Assembly (NCBI GenBank): GCA_006386115.1
Contig: VFIW01000077.1
Coordinates: 1-64,000 of the forward strand
Length of the DNA stretch: 64,000 nucleotides
Reading direction: 5' to 3'
Origin: Globisporangium splendens
Lineage: Eukaryota; Oomycota; Peronosporomycetes; Pythiales; Pythiaceae
Shown here: positions 1-11,775 of the stretch, piece by piece
Position numbering within the stretch: the stretch's first letter is position 1
How the letters are laid out: the number at the start of each line of letters is the position of its first letter
Notes under the pieces: generated by a model
Database searches by the model: none
Seen by the model: the letters and a program-made list of their open reading frames with translations, nothing else
Told to the model about the DNA's origin: nothing
Translations under genes and position numbers: made by a program

Positions 1-1849
1 AAATCTGCGCTCAGGTCATCTGGGCGTTAAGGCAGTCACTGAGGCACGCAGGGCTTGGAATCTTCAATGTCGAGTTTTTGAACACGAAGCTGTCTCAACC
101 TGGTCTGATTACACCTCCTTCGTCAGCAATCGAGCGGCTCCATGTGATACTTTGTGAGCGGTACCTACCAGGTTAAGGGCATCTGGACATGCTTGAAGAC
201 TGCTGCGCGACGCTGATCCATGAGGTGTTCCTTTGACCTGGAGGAGATTCGCTCGACGGTAGAAGCAAAGCCGCAAAGGAAACACGGCGATTCAGTCCCC
301 TTGTTCTACGGCTCCATGGACAAAATGGAGAGTTTGCTTGGTGACGTACGAATGCTACCAACACCAAAAGACACGGGGAAAAATACGAATAAACAGAGAG
401 GTGTCGCAGTAAATTGAATGAGGAGCGTCACGAAAATGACGATTGTTCGATGTGGACACAAAGCTTCAAGCGATAAATGTGTCATCTATGTGTATCAAAT
501 ACTAGACGTATCCACTTTTTAAAGGTATGAATTATTACAATTTATACAGATGCAACCCTGTTTTGTATCGCATCCATCAGGCCCGTTTAATATGATCACT
601 ATTTTGTTGAACATATACAAACGGGTATTATAAATTGTAAGCTGACTGTTGGAGGCGACTTTCTATTGCAAGGAAAACGGCAATGAACTTGAACCCGCGT
701 CCATGATTTGTCACTCGCTTGCTCTCGTTGCATATGAATATGACATATGGGGTGAAAAAGTGGATCTGCCTCAATATCCACTGTCCATTCCGTTGTGCCC
801 AGACTCCCGTTCACCCACTGAAACTTCAACTTGAAGCGGATCAAAGCGTCACACGAAACGACGCATCCGGGCTGCCTCTGTTGCCTCACACCACCGAACA
901 TGAGGGATTTTAAAGCACTTAAAGCGCGATGCACCCGTTGAATCTGTCTCATTACGTTTCTAGGAGGGAGCCGGACACTCCCTAGTGCCCTTTGGAGTGC
1001 AAATGGGACTTGACAAACATCCCCAAGTGAGCACCAGAGTGCCATGTCTCCCTCCCTCATACTCGAGTCTTCAGCACTCGTGTTTAATGCAAAATCCTCT
1101 CTATTTCTGTCTTGCAGTCTTCGATTCGGATGCGTTGCCCAAGTAGTAAGGAGTCTTCATACCTGATAAAGAGGCTGTTCTGTTTGCCCTCGATCACTAC
1201 ACTGTGCTTAAACTCTCGTTTTGTTGCCCAGGACATCTCAACGAGCGAATAAACAAGTTCACGGCATTGTTCGACTGCGCTGGCATTGACAAGAGAAGCA
1301 GATCAGGTGGCAAGGTACAGCATGCTGCCGTTGTGGCATTTCAAACAGGGTTGATAGGAAATAGATCGTTACTGGCGACGTTGGGTGCAATGACGAGGAA
1401 CTCGCCTGCTTCTTCTGACAGAAGAAAAAACCAACTCAATGAATGGTAGCGGTTTCGGCGTGCCAGCAGTTCAGGTAACGTCAGGCGTCAGCAGTGGCTA
1501 ACCAACGCAGATGGTTAAGGGAAATTTTTCGGGGGGGGCACTGTCAATCGTCGGCGCACAGCCTCCCCCACCCCTTTTGCGAAACTTTGTGTCTTTCCAG
1601 GCCGCCGCAGCTTGACTGTTTTTGGTGATTCCTCGTTTCTTCTTTCCTTTCTTTTCTCTGCTTGCGTGGATTGCCGTTTTTGTGCGTCCTGCTCGCATCG
1701 GCCTAGTCACCAACTCAGCGATCTCAGGACCGGAACCACTTTTCACGAAAGCTCCACTCATTCCGTCATTTGCGCTCTTTTCGGGCACCCAACATCCCAG
1801 CTCATGCAACCAGGTGTCAGAAGAAGATTCGCAGGATGATTTCTTTTGC
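1..1849. other. Gene-poor stretch, nothing recognised
   Basis: Only short open frames without recognisable motifs are present, for example a minus-strand frame at 599-1060 with no domain signature. No RNA gene or clear repeat was seen. It may be decayed mobile DNA or intergenic sequence, but nothing in it supports either. Confidence 0.5.
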
Positions 1850-3276
1850 CACTCGTATTGTGTGCGACCCACGCAACAGCAGTCGCCGGCGCATCAGCAA
1901 CCGCAGACCAGCTTGCCGCCGCCTCCGATGCCAACTCCTGCCCTGCACCACGCCCCAGCTCCAAGTGCGTCCTCCCTTCGCCCCGAATGAACCGATGACG
2001 CGCCGGCACCAACTGCGCTCGACCATCAGCCACCAGCACCGAAACTGCAGCTCCACCTACTTCCGGCTGCCAACTGCTCCTGCTCCAAACCACTAATGGT
2101 CCAGCAGGGCGACTCCAGCGCCGACAACTATTGCCCTCAACTCCTCCTCCTGTTACCTCCAAGCTCCGACAACGTACTGCTCCTGGACTCTGGTCCTAAG
2201 GGTCGACTCCGAGCACCGCCAGCTCCAACGACGGCGATCAACCTGCTCCAAGTCCCATCCCCAACGTCCTGCGTCAATGTGCCACATGTGTCTGCACGGA
2301 GTGAGCGTCGAGGGTGAACGCTGACAGTACTGCATCATTGGTCCCATTTGCATGGTTCTGGCGAGAAACCTGCCGGTGACAACTGTCCAAAGCGTCGACT
2401 CAGGCCGTCGCAGCGTGGTCTGTGCAACCTTTTAAGAGCCATGGTGGTGGTGGCAAGTCATCGCCCCCAAGTGAATGCTGTGCTGCAGAAATCAAGACGG
2501 GAGCTTTGGATGCGTGTGGCAATGGCTTCTGGCCCGGGCCACAAACCGTCCGCCTGACCATGCCGGCCACACGCCGCCTTCAACGACGTTACAACCAGCC
2601 TGGTGAAAACCAGCTCCGACAACGCGTTTTCGCCAGTGACACATCTCCAACTACCGTTGCGCCAGTGACACCATCTCCGACACCCGTTGCTCCGGTGACA
2701 CCATCTCCGACCACTGTTGCGCCAGTCACACCATCTCCGACAACCGTTGCTCCGGTGACTCCGGCGCCAACAAGTGCAGCACCAGTCACACCGTCTCCAA
2801 CGACGGTAATGACACCAACACCCGCACCATCGAAAGGTGGCCCTGTCACTCCAGCTCCAACGACGGCTGCGCCGTCCACTGGACCAATGCCAGCTCCAAC
2901 CACAGCCGCTCCAATGGGACACGAGACTCCTGCTTCTATCACTGGACCAATACCAGCTCCAACTACAGCCGCTCCAACGGCTCAACAAACTGCAGCTTCA
3001 ATCAGCCAGCAAGGGGGAGGTGGGGATTCCCAGGTTGCGACGTCGTACAGCGCCGAAACTGCTGGATCTACCGCAAGTGCGGCTTCCTCGAGTGCAGGTG
3101 TTATCGCCGCATCTGTCGCGGCTGCCGCCGTTGCCTTGGTCGGTGTGGCCATGGTGTTCCGCCATATGAAGAAGAAACGCAACAACGCAGCGTCGCCTCC
3201 AGGACCAGAAGTCGAGTTCGGGGTCTCTGTCACGCCACCATGCACGGCGCCCAACCACAGCTTCCTCCAGATCTAA
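1850..3276 (+). pseudogene. Decayed Thr/Pro-rich mucin-like membrane protein gene
   Basis: The 3' part (ATG at 2560 to the stop at 3276) is open. It encodes about five VAPVTPSPTT-type repeats, then APTTAAP-type repeats, a Ser/Ala stalk, one hydrophobic segment (GVIAASVAAAAVALVGVAMV) followed by the basic stop-transfer RHMKKKR, and a short cytoplasmic tail. This is the architecture of a mucin-like cell-surface protein with a type I membrane anchor. Upstream, from about 1850 to 2560, fragments of the same TPAPTT repeat occur but change frame repeatedly, stops intervene, and no signal peptide precedes the repeats. I therefore read it as a gene whose 5' half has decayed. An unrecognised intron-rich 5' end is the alternative. 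The partner or ligand is unknown. Confidence 0.55.
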
Positions 3277-4063
3277 TACCTGGAGCCCAACCATCCATTT
3301 TTATGGATCTCTTTCAACGCACAGCAGTAAAGCAGTCTATTCGCTCACCTCTATTGTGAGAAAGCGTCTTGCAAACTTGGCAGTTGCAGCATTATGTGAT
3401 GTACGTACACTTTCAGTCCCATGTCCAAACAAGCGTAACAAAAACTTGCATGCAGTCTTTTGAGTGTTCTGGAGTGTCGAGCAGCCTTTCATTTTCTCGT
3501 CCTCTAGAAGCGTACATATGTGTTCCAGCACCTACGCGCACCAAGTGAGTGACAGACTTTAAAATGGCTTGCACAGTTCGCATTACGACACACAGAAGGA
3601 TCACTGCCTCTTCGATAGAAGAAAATGACATGAGCGACTGCCACACATGGAAAAATCGTTCCTGCGCGCATGCTGATTCATTTTACGAGAGCTAGGCGCT
3701 GACCTTAGCTTAGGTTATGCACCTAATTTTTGTCCATGAAAGCTTCACGTTTCTTTTTTGTTTTCTCTTGCTGCTCACATAGGCACCGTTGCGGATGTGT
3801 TTATTGCAAGGAGAGCAATTGGGGCTTAAAGCAGCGGCTCCTCCAAAAGGCGAGTGTGGGCTTCAAGCCACAGCGTTTGATTGCACTAGCGCCTGTGATC
3901 CAATCCATTCAATGTATCCTAGATGACTCGTCTATTCGCTCGCGCATGTTTAAGACTGCAATCGCGACAGCACTCGAGTTGAATGAGCTTTCAGCCCATG
4001 CTCAATGTCGAAACAAAACTTTACATACACTCACCACACTTCGTCCTAATATTACTTTACTAC
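3277..4063. other. Intergenic region between convergent genes
   Basis: It lies between the 3' ends of the mucin-like relic and the first purple acid phosphatase. No coding potential or structured element was recognised. Confidence 0.5.
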
Positions 4064-5626
4064 TCAGTTCTTGATCATGAGGAAGTTGTCGAGCACCTTT
4101 TGCGAGTCGCTTGCGATGAACTTCCACTCGAGCGAGCTGCGCGACACTTTGACAGTCGAGATGCCCCAGTTCTCGAAATCTGACGCCACGTTCCACGCCG
4201 CAAAGCTCGACGGCTTGTCGGTGTGGTCCTCAATGTTGCCCGCGGCACCCGTGACGATGTACACGGGGGCTTTCGGATTCGCGTACGTGTTCTTGTCGGC
4301 CGAGACGCCGTCGGTGATCGCGAGGCCGCGCGCGATGGGCAATTGCCGCTCGTACGAGTGCTGATGACCGGCGACGACCACATCGACGCCGTACTTGATG
4401 AACAGCTCTTCAAACGCGGCCTGGATGATCTTGGGTTGCGAGGTGGGATTGCCCGAGCCATCGGCGGAATTCATCGTGTAGATCGGACGATGCATGCCGA
4501 CGATGACCCACGGCACATTGGCGCGGTTCGCGGCCGCTTTCTTGAGATCAGCCTCGAGCCACGCGAGTTGGTTGCCAAAATTGCCGTTCTTGTTCGTCAG
4601 CGTGTACTCGTTCGTGGGGGCACCAGGGTAATCGGTCTCGGCTGAGATCGACGTGAAGTGCACGGGGCCGTGCTCGAACGAGTGCCACATGTTGAGCACA
4701 CCGCCGCTCTCTTTGGACGGCATCTTGAAGCGCGCGTTGTACGCCGTGTAGTTGCCCAGTTTGTCCTTCTTGGTCTTGGAGATCTGACAATTGGGCGAGT
4801 GGCACTCAGCCTCGTGGTTGCCGACAACGACCATGTACGGCACCTGGCTCATGATCGGCGTGAGCGAGTTCATCCACTTGTTGTACACCTCCTCGTAGAA
4901 GAACCCGAGCGACTGCGACGGCACGAGGTAGTCGTTGTCGGCGTACGAGATGTCGCCGATGTGGTACACAAAGTCGATCTGCGCCGCGAGCGAGTTGACG
5001 TAGTCTACCGTGGCGTCGGCGTACTTGCCGTCGCCGGCATCGCCGTATACGGCAACCGTGAACGAACTCGAGTCAGTCGCAGGCCGCGCCGTCGTGAACG
5101 AACTCACTTCGGTCTGGAAACTCGGGTCGCTCGCGCTGCCGACCTTGTAGTAGTATTTTGTGTTGGGTGAGAGTCCCGAGACGGTCGCGTGGTGGTTCAC
5201 GAGCGAGTAGTCTCCCTCCGCATAGTACGAGACGCTCGTGACTGCAGTGTTGATCGGCGCGAGCGTGAACTGCGAGTTGCCAACCCAGACAGTCAGATCT
5301 GCGACGGCCGCGAAGCTCGCCCAGGAGATCGTCATCGCCGTGCCAACTGGACTGCCGGCATACGATAGATGCAATTGCTGCGGGAGTTTGTTGACGCCTT
5401 TCTTGACGCGGCACGACTGGCTCGGGGTCAAGTCGCCCAGTTTGAACTGGTACGAGCACAGCGCCTTGGGGAAACACCCAAAGGAGCTCAGCTTGTACAC
5501 GCACGCGCGGTCGTCGATCGCCGCAGCGGCTTCGGCTTCAGCGGAGACGTATGCGAATCGGACGCACAGGCAAACGAGCAGGATGCGGAGCATTTTGAGT
5601 GCAGCTCCAGTAGCGGCGTACTTCAT
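4064..5626 (-). CDS. Secreted purple acid phosphatase (metallophosphoesterase)
   Basis: The 520-residue product hydrolyses phosphomonoesters with a binuclear metal centre and is probably secreted or vacuolar. The open frame extends upstream to 5737 but with no ATG there; the ATG at 5626 gives a hydrophobic signal peptide (MLRILLVCLCVRFAYVSA) after a short n-region, so I start there. A fibronectin-like N-terminal domain is followed by the catalytic domain with all five family metal motifs: GDAGDG (about residue 190), GDISYAD, GNHEAE, VGMHRP and GHQHSYER (about residue 420). An Inr-like sequence (CCTCATTCTTGCATTCG, 5697-5681) lies about 55 nt upstream. It is the best preserved of a neighbouring pair with the broken copy at 6506-7613 and is a paralogue of the gene at 39355. 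The single exon looks intact. Confidence 0.93.
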   Translation of the reverse strand: MKYAATGAALKMLRILLVCLCVRFAYVSAEAEAAAAIDDRACVYKLSSFGCFPKALCSYQFKLGDLTPSQSCRVKKGVNKLPQQLHLSYAGSPVGTAMTISWASFAAVADLTVWVGNSQFTLAPINTAVTSVSYYAEGDYSLVNHHATVSGLSPNTKYYYKVGSASDPSFQTEVSSFTTARPATDSSSFTVAVYGDAGDGKYADATVDYVNSLAAQIDFVYHIGDISYADNDYLVPSQSLGFFYEEVYNKWMNSLTPIMSQVPYMVVVGNHEAECHSPNCQISKTKKDKLGNYTAYNARFKMPSKESGGVLNMWHSFEHGPVHFTSISAETDYPGAPTNEYTLTNKNGNFGNQLAWLEADLKKAAANRANVPWVIVGMHRPIYTMNSADGSGNPTSQPKIIQAAFEELFIKYGVDVVVAGHQHSYERQLPIARGLAITDGVSADKNTYANPKAPVYIVTGAAGNIEDHTDKPSSFAAWNVASDFENWGISTVKVSRSSLEWKFIASDSQKVLDNFLMIKN

Positions 5627-6505
5627 GCTGGGAGTTTTGAGGAAACTGGCTGATGGCTTGGAGGCTTCACTTCGAAGTGTCGAATGCAAGAATGAGGTCT
5701 CTACAGCAACGTGCACTAAGGAGACCTCAGACGGCAAGAGAGAGACTCATGTGTCCATGGATGAGTGAAGGGAGGTGCGCATTCTCTCTATGCCATCGGG
5801 ATTCTCTGGACGTGCCTCATATGAGATGGAGATTCCAGTGGTGTGAGTGTTCATATACGAATGGCTATTCGTTCACGATGGTGCCGCTGTTGGTTTTCTT
5901 CAATGAAAACGCACACGTGATCGTCGGAATGGATCGCTTGTCGCCAGCGTCGTAGTGTCCATCTTCGGTTCCAATTCTTTCTCTACCACACATTCTGTAA
6001 ACCAGTCCAGACTCATTGGTTCCTACTTGTTGGCGATTTCCGTTCGATCTTTGTGTCCACATCTATATCTGGGAGCTCCAGCGCCGTCCTAACTCCGAGA
6101 GAATGGCAAAATGAGAAGCCGGCAGCAAGTCTCGCGTGGCATGCGATTGAATGAATGGCCGCCAGAGGTCCTTACACCTCACAGCACTCGCTGGAGGTTA
6201 CAGAGTGAGTCAGAGAAACCGTCCGTAGCCATCGCTAAAGAGTCCATGGGTTGATGTTTCGTCCTTTGTTCGTTCTCGCGCTTTGAAAAGACTGCGACGT
6301 AGTCAAGATGCCTGGGTTGTTGTTGGCTGTGCTCTCTGCCGTTCCAGTTGAAGTGACATGATGTTGAAGGTCAGCTTCGTAGTGTATAAACCCCCTATCA
6401 TTCTGTCTATCCTACAGAATAGTAGGGTATAAATGCAAGTTACTTATTCCCAGTTGGGATTTTATTATTTTCGCAGTGATTGACGGTAATATTGTAACTG
6501 ACAGC
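5627..6505. other. Intergenic region upstream of PAP, downstream of its broken paralogue
   Basis: It contains the presumed promoter of the minus-strand phosphatase in its first 100 bases. A small inverted repeat (ATTCTGT, 7-nt spacer, ACAGAAT) lies near 6402-6422. No other gene signal was seen. Confidence 0.45.
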
Positions 6506-7613
6506 CTAGCTCTTAATGATCTTGAAGTGATCGAGCTCCTTTTCGGTCTTGCTCACGACAAAAGTCCACTCGAGGGACTCGCACGTGGCTGTGAGCATCG
6601 AGATGCCGAAGGTTATGTAGCCTGGCGCCGCACTCCAGGATGCAGGAGCCTTTGGCGTCTTCCCGTGGTCCTCATTGCGCCCGTCGTAAGGTGCACGGGT
6701 GTCTTGGGGTTGGCGCAGGTCGTCTTGTCCGCTGACACGCCGTCCATGACGGCTTTGCCCCCTTGCAATCGGCAACTGACGCTCGCAGGAACGGCAGTGG
6801 CCCGCGACGGTGGTGTCGACTCCGTATTTAATAAATAGTTCCTCAAAGGCTTCTTGTGTGATCTTCGAGTCGTCCGTGGGCACGCCGTCTTTGTCAGCTT
6901 CGCTGCTCTGGTACAGCGGTTGATGCATGCCGACGATGATCCAAGGCACGTTGCAACGGTTTGCGGTCGCTTTCTTGAGATCAGCCTCGAGCCGCGCAAG
7001 CTGATTACCAAAGTTGCCGTTCGAGTGCGTTAAAGCCATCTCGTTCTGAGGCGCACATGGTAGTCCGTCTCAGATGACAGCGTCGTGAAATGGATCGGGT
7101 CGTGGTCGAACGAGTGCCACATGTTGAACACGCCGCCTGATTCCTGGAACGACATCCTGAAGCGCAGGTTGTACGCCGTGTAATTGCCCAATTTGTCTTT
7201 CTTGGACGAAGACAACAGACAGTTGGGCGAGTGACACTCTCCTCGTGGTTGCCCACAGACACCATGTACGGCGCTTTGCTCATGATCGGCATCATCTCGT
7301 TCACCCACTAGTTCCAGACGTCCTCGAAAAAGAAACCCAGTGCGTGCGATGGCACGAGGAAGCCGTTATCGGCATACGAGATGTCGCCAATGTGATACAC
7401 AAAGTCGATCTTGTCGTCCAAGCTGTTCACGTACTTGGTCGTGTCCGCGGCGTTGTCGTCATCGCCTGCATCGCCATAGACCACGACGGTGACCACGCTT
7501 GTGTCAGACGCTGGCTGCGCCGTCGTGGATGTGCTCACTGGACTCTGTAACTTTGGGTCAGGAGCACTCCCGACTTTGTAAAAGTACTGATGAACCTGCA
7601 GCTGGAACTTCAA
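6506..7613 (-). pseudogene. Broken purple acid phosphatase paralogue
   Basis: Three consecutive frames align to the intact neighbour. The first (7613-7308) has YFYKVGS, GDAGDDD and GDISYAD; the second (7308 to about 7045) has KLGNYTAYN; the third (7039-6506) has VGMHQP and the C terminus. Visible lesions are loss of the whole N-terminal third including the signal peptide, a stop at 7308-7310 where the intact copy has Lys (YNKW), frameshifts near 7240 (inside GNHE) and near 7045, and change of the catalytic GHQHSYER to GHCRSCER, losing a metal-ligand His. The combination of substitutions, frameshifts and truncation argues for long-standing decay rather than sequencing error. It lies in the same orientation as the intact copy, so the pair probably arose by tandem duplication. 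Confidence 0.93.
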
Positions 7614-8122
7614 TCGGATTCTTTAACAGTGATCTGACATTTTTGGACTGATTTGCTGTAAATAAATCAGCAGACAATGGGAATCGAATCAATTCTGGTT
7701 CCGAGTAGCATCATAAACCACGCATCTCTTTCTCATCTCACCGTCACGGTAATGATGGATGCTCTCTACGTGAGAGCTTGGCCAGGCTGCTTTTTGTCTC
7801 TTTGTCGTGTTGGCTTGGAGCGAAAGGCGTGAGCACGGCTCTCGTATGCACACACGCATGCGCCTACGCACTGCTGAAAATCGGCGCAATAACGCACTTT
7901 GATTTTGCTTCGTCACTGTTTATATTTATCAGTGTTGTCATGTGATGCTGATATATGTCAGCAACTCTCGCTGCACTCCTTGTTTTCCGGGTTCAACTTC
8001 GCTGATCACAGCAATGCAGTTAGCTTATCAACCACCACGCGCACAACATTCGAGTTAGAATGGGTTCTTATTGACGAAGCTGTATGGGGATTCTAGGCTA
8101 ATTCGCGCTCTCTGAGACTCTC
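7614..8122. other. Intergenic region between two pseudogenes
   Basis: No coding exon or repeat was recognised. Homology to the phosphatase N terminus does not continue here. Confidence 0.45.
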
Positions 8123-9639
8123 TCATGCATTTGCTTCGTTGATGGTCATGTGTGTCAGTTCGCGCAGATACTCTTCAGGGACGCCCTGCTTCTGGAGCCG
8201 ACGCAGTGTGTCTTGACGCACCTTCTCGGCGAGGATGCTCTCCTTCATGCTCTTCTTTTTCAGGAACTTGGCGTCGTTGTGCTCGAAGAGCTTGGTCTTT
8301 TACCGCTGCTGCGCGTTCGCCTCGATCTACTGCCGCACCTGCTCGCCGTGCTTCTTTTCTCGCTCTTTTGCGGCCAGCAGCGCGGCGTGCTGGTGCTGGA
8401 ACTCCTGCTCGACACGCTCCTGCATGATCGCGTCCATATGCAAATCCTGTTGTCGTTGCTGCTGCTTTTGTGCTGCGTGGAAGGTCTCTTGTCGCTTGCA
8501 GTCCCGCAGGGTCGTCTGCGCGAGCGCCTCCTTGGCCTCGCGGTCGCGCTTTTCTTTCGCGCGCATCTTCGTCTCGGCTTCTTCGCTCGCCTTCTTGGCG
8601 CGGAACTCGCCCTGAATCGCCTGCTTGTCTTGAGCTTTTTCCTGCTGCGCGCGCAACTTTGCGATCCGTAGCTCCTTGGATTTGCGAACCCGCTGCTCCT
8701 CCTTCACCTTGGCTTCTTCCTCCATCGCTTTCTTGCGCAAGTACGCGGCGGTGACCATCTCCTCCTGCTTCTCGCTGGATCGCGTCGTCCTTCTTTTGCT
8801 TGATGCGCTCGTTCGTGCGCGCGACGTCCTGCATCATCGTCTTCATCTTGTCGTGCTGCTACTCGATCTTCTTCTGCTTCGTACTGCTTGTACGTATTCA
8901 GAATCTTCTGGGCATCGATAGCCTTGGCTTCTTCCTCCCAGATCGCTTTCTTCTGCCGCTCCGCGATCTGCTGCTCGAGCATGCGGCGCGCCTCGATGCG
9001 CTTTGCGTGTGCTTCGGCTTCTCGTTCCTTGCGCACCTGGAGCTCCGTGACGCGCTCGCGCTCCATGATACTGTCATGGATCGTATTGTATCGCGCCTCC
9101 ATCTGTTCTCGCTCTTGTTTGTGGCTTTTGAGTTGGTCGCAGAGTTGATACCCGGCTGCCTGCAATGCGAGCGAGTTGATGCGTCGGATGGACTTCAAGT
9201 GCTGGTTGCGCAACACTTGGTCGTTCGTCAGCAGCGCTTTCTTCTCGGCGTCGAGTTCCATCTCCATGGCCGGTTGCTCGCGGCGAGCGCGCACCTGGAG
9301 CTCCTTCTCCATCATACAGCGCTTGCGCTCCTCAGATTCATGGCGCGTCGCCGCCACCTGCTCCTCGTGCGACTGCTTCAGTTGCTTCGCCTCCGAGTCC
9401 GTCAGGATCACGGCGCGGTTCTGATCAGGAACAACAGAATTGCGCTGTCAGCGCATATTGTATTATAAGGAGCAAGCATGGCAAATCACCTTGATGCGCT
9501 CAATCTCGGACGCAGGCAGCACCTTGGTGACGCCTGCGATATCCTGTCCTGCCTTGCGGTTCGCGGTCGACCGCAGGGTCCCGCCGCTCGAACTGCTCAT
9601 GGCGCCATGGCCACCGCCAGAGCTGCCTCGTATCGCCAT
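8123..9639 (-). pseudogene. CFAP45: CFAP45-like cilia/flagella-associated coiled-coil protein, broken
   Basis: The CFAP45 (CCDC19) family is a microtubule inner protein of motile-cilium doublets. Exon 1 (9639-9490) ends in EIERIK. A 69-nt GT-AG intron (9421-9489) follows, then coiled coil beginning ILTDSEAKQLK. LEQQIAERQKKAIWEEEAK and LRAQQEKAQDKQA match conserved CFAP45 blocks, and the C-terminal LQKQGVPEEYLRE matches the family end. The frame is destroyed: a frameshift near 8855 beside an in-frame TAG (about 8845), another frameshift near 8770, and TAG and TAA codons near 8325 and 8290, while homology continues past each one to the TGA at 8123. Both substitutions and indels contribute, so a real pseudogene is likelier than assembly error. 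Loss fits an organism without flagellated zoospores. Confidence 0.88.
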
Positions 9640-10074
9640 GTTGCCGCTTGGTTTCCGCAGCAGCGTTCGCTTCCAGTTGCGGGTAAAGCAGCAGAGCGCG
9701 AGCACATCATGCGCATTGCCACCGCTGCTGCATGGCTACAATTAGCTGCATCGCGTCACAGAAATAGCTCTCGGTGTGGCCAAAAATATCCCTTCGTACG
9801 CTCTCATTAATAGCACCTATGAAACCTGGTGTATTCCAATTTGGATGCTTGCTGTGTTTGCATTTATACGATTTAGCCTTCAAGTGCATTTTCATAAACT
9901 GGTAACGCAATGCAAAATGCTGTTCCCTCTCTGTATCAAATTGCACACTGGCAATTCCGTCCAAGTATATACCGGTATCAATCTGGTTCCTCCCCACTAA
10001 AGTCCGAATTACTGCCACTTATCTTGGCTGGTCATGCGCTCGCTGTCTAACAGCAACAGAAGCGCACAAGTATC
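9640..10074. other. Divergent intergenic region
   Basis: It separates the CFAP45 relic (minus) from the BUD22-like gene (plus) and presumably contains both promoters. No specific element was recognised. Confidence 0.45.
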
Positions 10075-11668
10075 ATGGTGACGACAACGACGAAGCAGCT
10101 CGCGGGCAAGCGCAAGCGCCAGGAATTCTCGGAGCAGGACAAGTTCTTCCACAAGAGCGCGGTGCTGCTGCAGCGCGAGGCCAAGAAGGTGCGCGCCTTC
10201 GAGGTGCGCAAGCTCGTGCAGCAGCTCAAGCAGACGCGCGCGCAGTTGGCGGCGTCCGAGAAACTTCAGCAAGAGCCGCAGGAGAATGCAGACGACGCGG
10301 CGAAGAAGAAGCACGAGGACAAGCTGGCGAAGAAGACCAAGCAGCAGCAGAAGATGCAGATGACGGTGACGAGACTGGAGAAGGAGCTTGAGGTGCTCAA
10401 GGCGCTGGATCTGAAGGCTGTCGTGGCGCGCGCGATGGACAAGACGGGCTTGGAGGAGAAGAAGCAGCAGGAGCAGCTTAAGAAGCGCATGGAGCAGGAG
10501 AAGCAGCAGCAGCAGGCGAAGCTCTCGGACGAGGATGAGGACGACGATATGCGCCAGCGCCGCTTGCTGGCAGATGAGAGCGATGATGACGGAAGTGATG
10601 GTGATGATGATGGATTTAACTCGGAAGACTACGATATGAACGCAAACGGCGGTGGAATGCAGCAGGACGATGGATCGGAAACCGAAACAGACTCCGATGG
10701 TAATGAGGAAGATGAAGACATGGAAGAGGACACAGCTGATGCAGTGAAGACTGAGGTCGTGCCAGCGTCAGCAGCAGACGCTTCTGCTGCAAATGACACC
10801 GTGGAAGAGAAGAAAGACGCTGTCGAGAAGAAGCAGAAGGCGGAGAACAAGGCGGATGATTCGATCCAGAACGTGCTCATCGACCGCATCCTGGTGCACA
10901 AACAGCTCCATCCACTTCTCGACGCCATCGAAAAAGTGTACGTCTCACTCAATTCCTTTTGTGCAATTATTCGGACCCTCATATGTGTTATCTTGTAGGA
11001 TTGAAAAGCAGAAGCGCGAGGAGGAAAAGAAGATCCGTAAGCAGGAAAAGAAAGCGCTCAAGCGCGACCGCAACGAAGTGCTGATCGGCGGCCGCAGTGC
11101 CGCGGCGCCGAGTTCGCTGTTTCTCGGATCGCTCTCGGGTCGCGGTGGCGTGATCGACGACGACGACGACGCCATGATGACCATGGGAAATGCGCGCATG
11201 GACGGCGCCGACGACGACATCGCGGAGTTCCTGGGCGAGACCAAGAAGAAGAAGAACCGCATGGGCCAGAACGCGCGTCGCCAGAAGGCGATCCGCATGG
11301 AGGAAGCCGCGAAGCGCAAGGCCGACCGTGAAAACGGTATCTTCCGTCCGTTTGTCCCACGCAACGACGACAAGAGCAAAGTGTCCAAGTACGGACCGTC
11401 GGAGCGACCAAAGAAAAGCAAGAAGCAGGCCGCCGAGGCGCAAGCCAAGAACAAGAAGCAAGGAGCACCCGCCAAGTCTGCAGATCGCCGAAGCGAGCGT
11501 GGCGCGCCTGCTGCAAAGCCACATGGTCGTCCTGTTGCTGCTGGTCGTCCGCCAGCGCCAGTGGAGCCATCGCATCCGTCGTGGATCGCGAAGCAGGCGC
11601 TCAAGGAGAAGGAGAAAGCGTCGCTCTCGGCGTTCAGCGGCAAGAAGATCACGTTTGGCGACGATTAG
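10075..11668 (+). CDS. BUD22: BUD22/SRFBP1-like ribosome biogenesis protein
   Basis: Two exons, 10075-10937 and 10999-11668, are joined across a 61-nt intron (GTACGT...TTGTAG, phase 2) and give 510 residues. The N-terminal part (FFHKSAVLLQREAKKVRAFE) and long charged coiled coil, an acidic Asp/Glu-rich centre (roughly residues 155-225), and the C-terminal block HPSWIAKQALKEKEKA ... FSGKKITFGDD are the hallmarks of the BUD22 domain. Yeast BUD22 acts in the nucleolus in 18S rRNA maturation and small-subunit biogenesis; human SRFBP1 is the animal relative. Lys-rich stretches support nuclear location. The first ATG has the motif TATCATGG. Reading into the intron leads quickly to a stop, supporting the splice. 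Confidence 0.88.
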
Positions 11669-11775
11669 AGAAACAGAATGGACTTGCATGCATATCGATA
11701 GAAGCACAATGATTTGGTTTATGGAAGGTGTTGCATCATTATCATTGTCGTTTACCGCTGCGTTTGTTTATCTAT

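Noticed and set aside
599..1060. 153-residue minus-strand frame as a gene
   Set aside because: No recognisable domain, signal peptide, promoter or paralogue; composition is like random open sequence.
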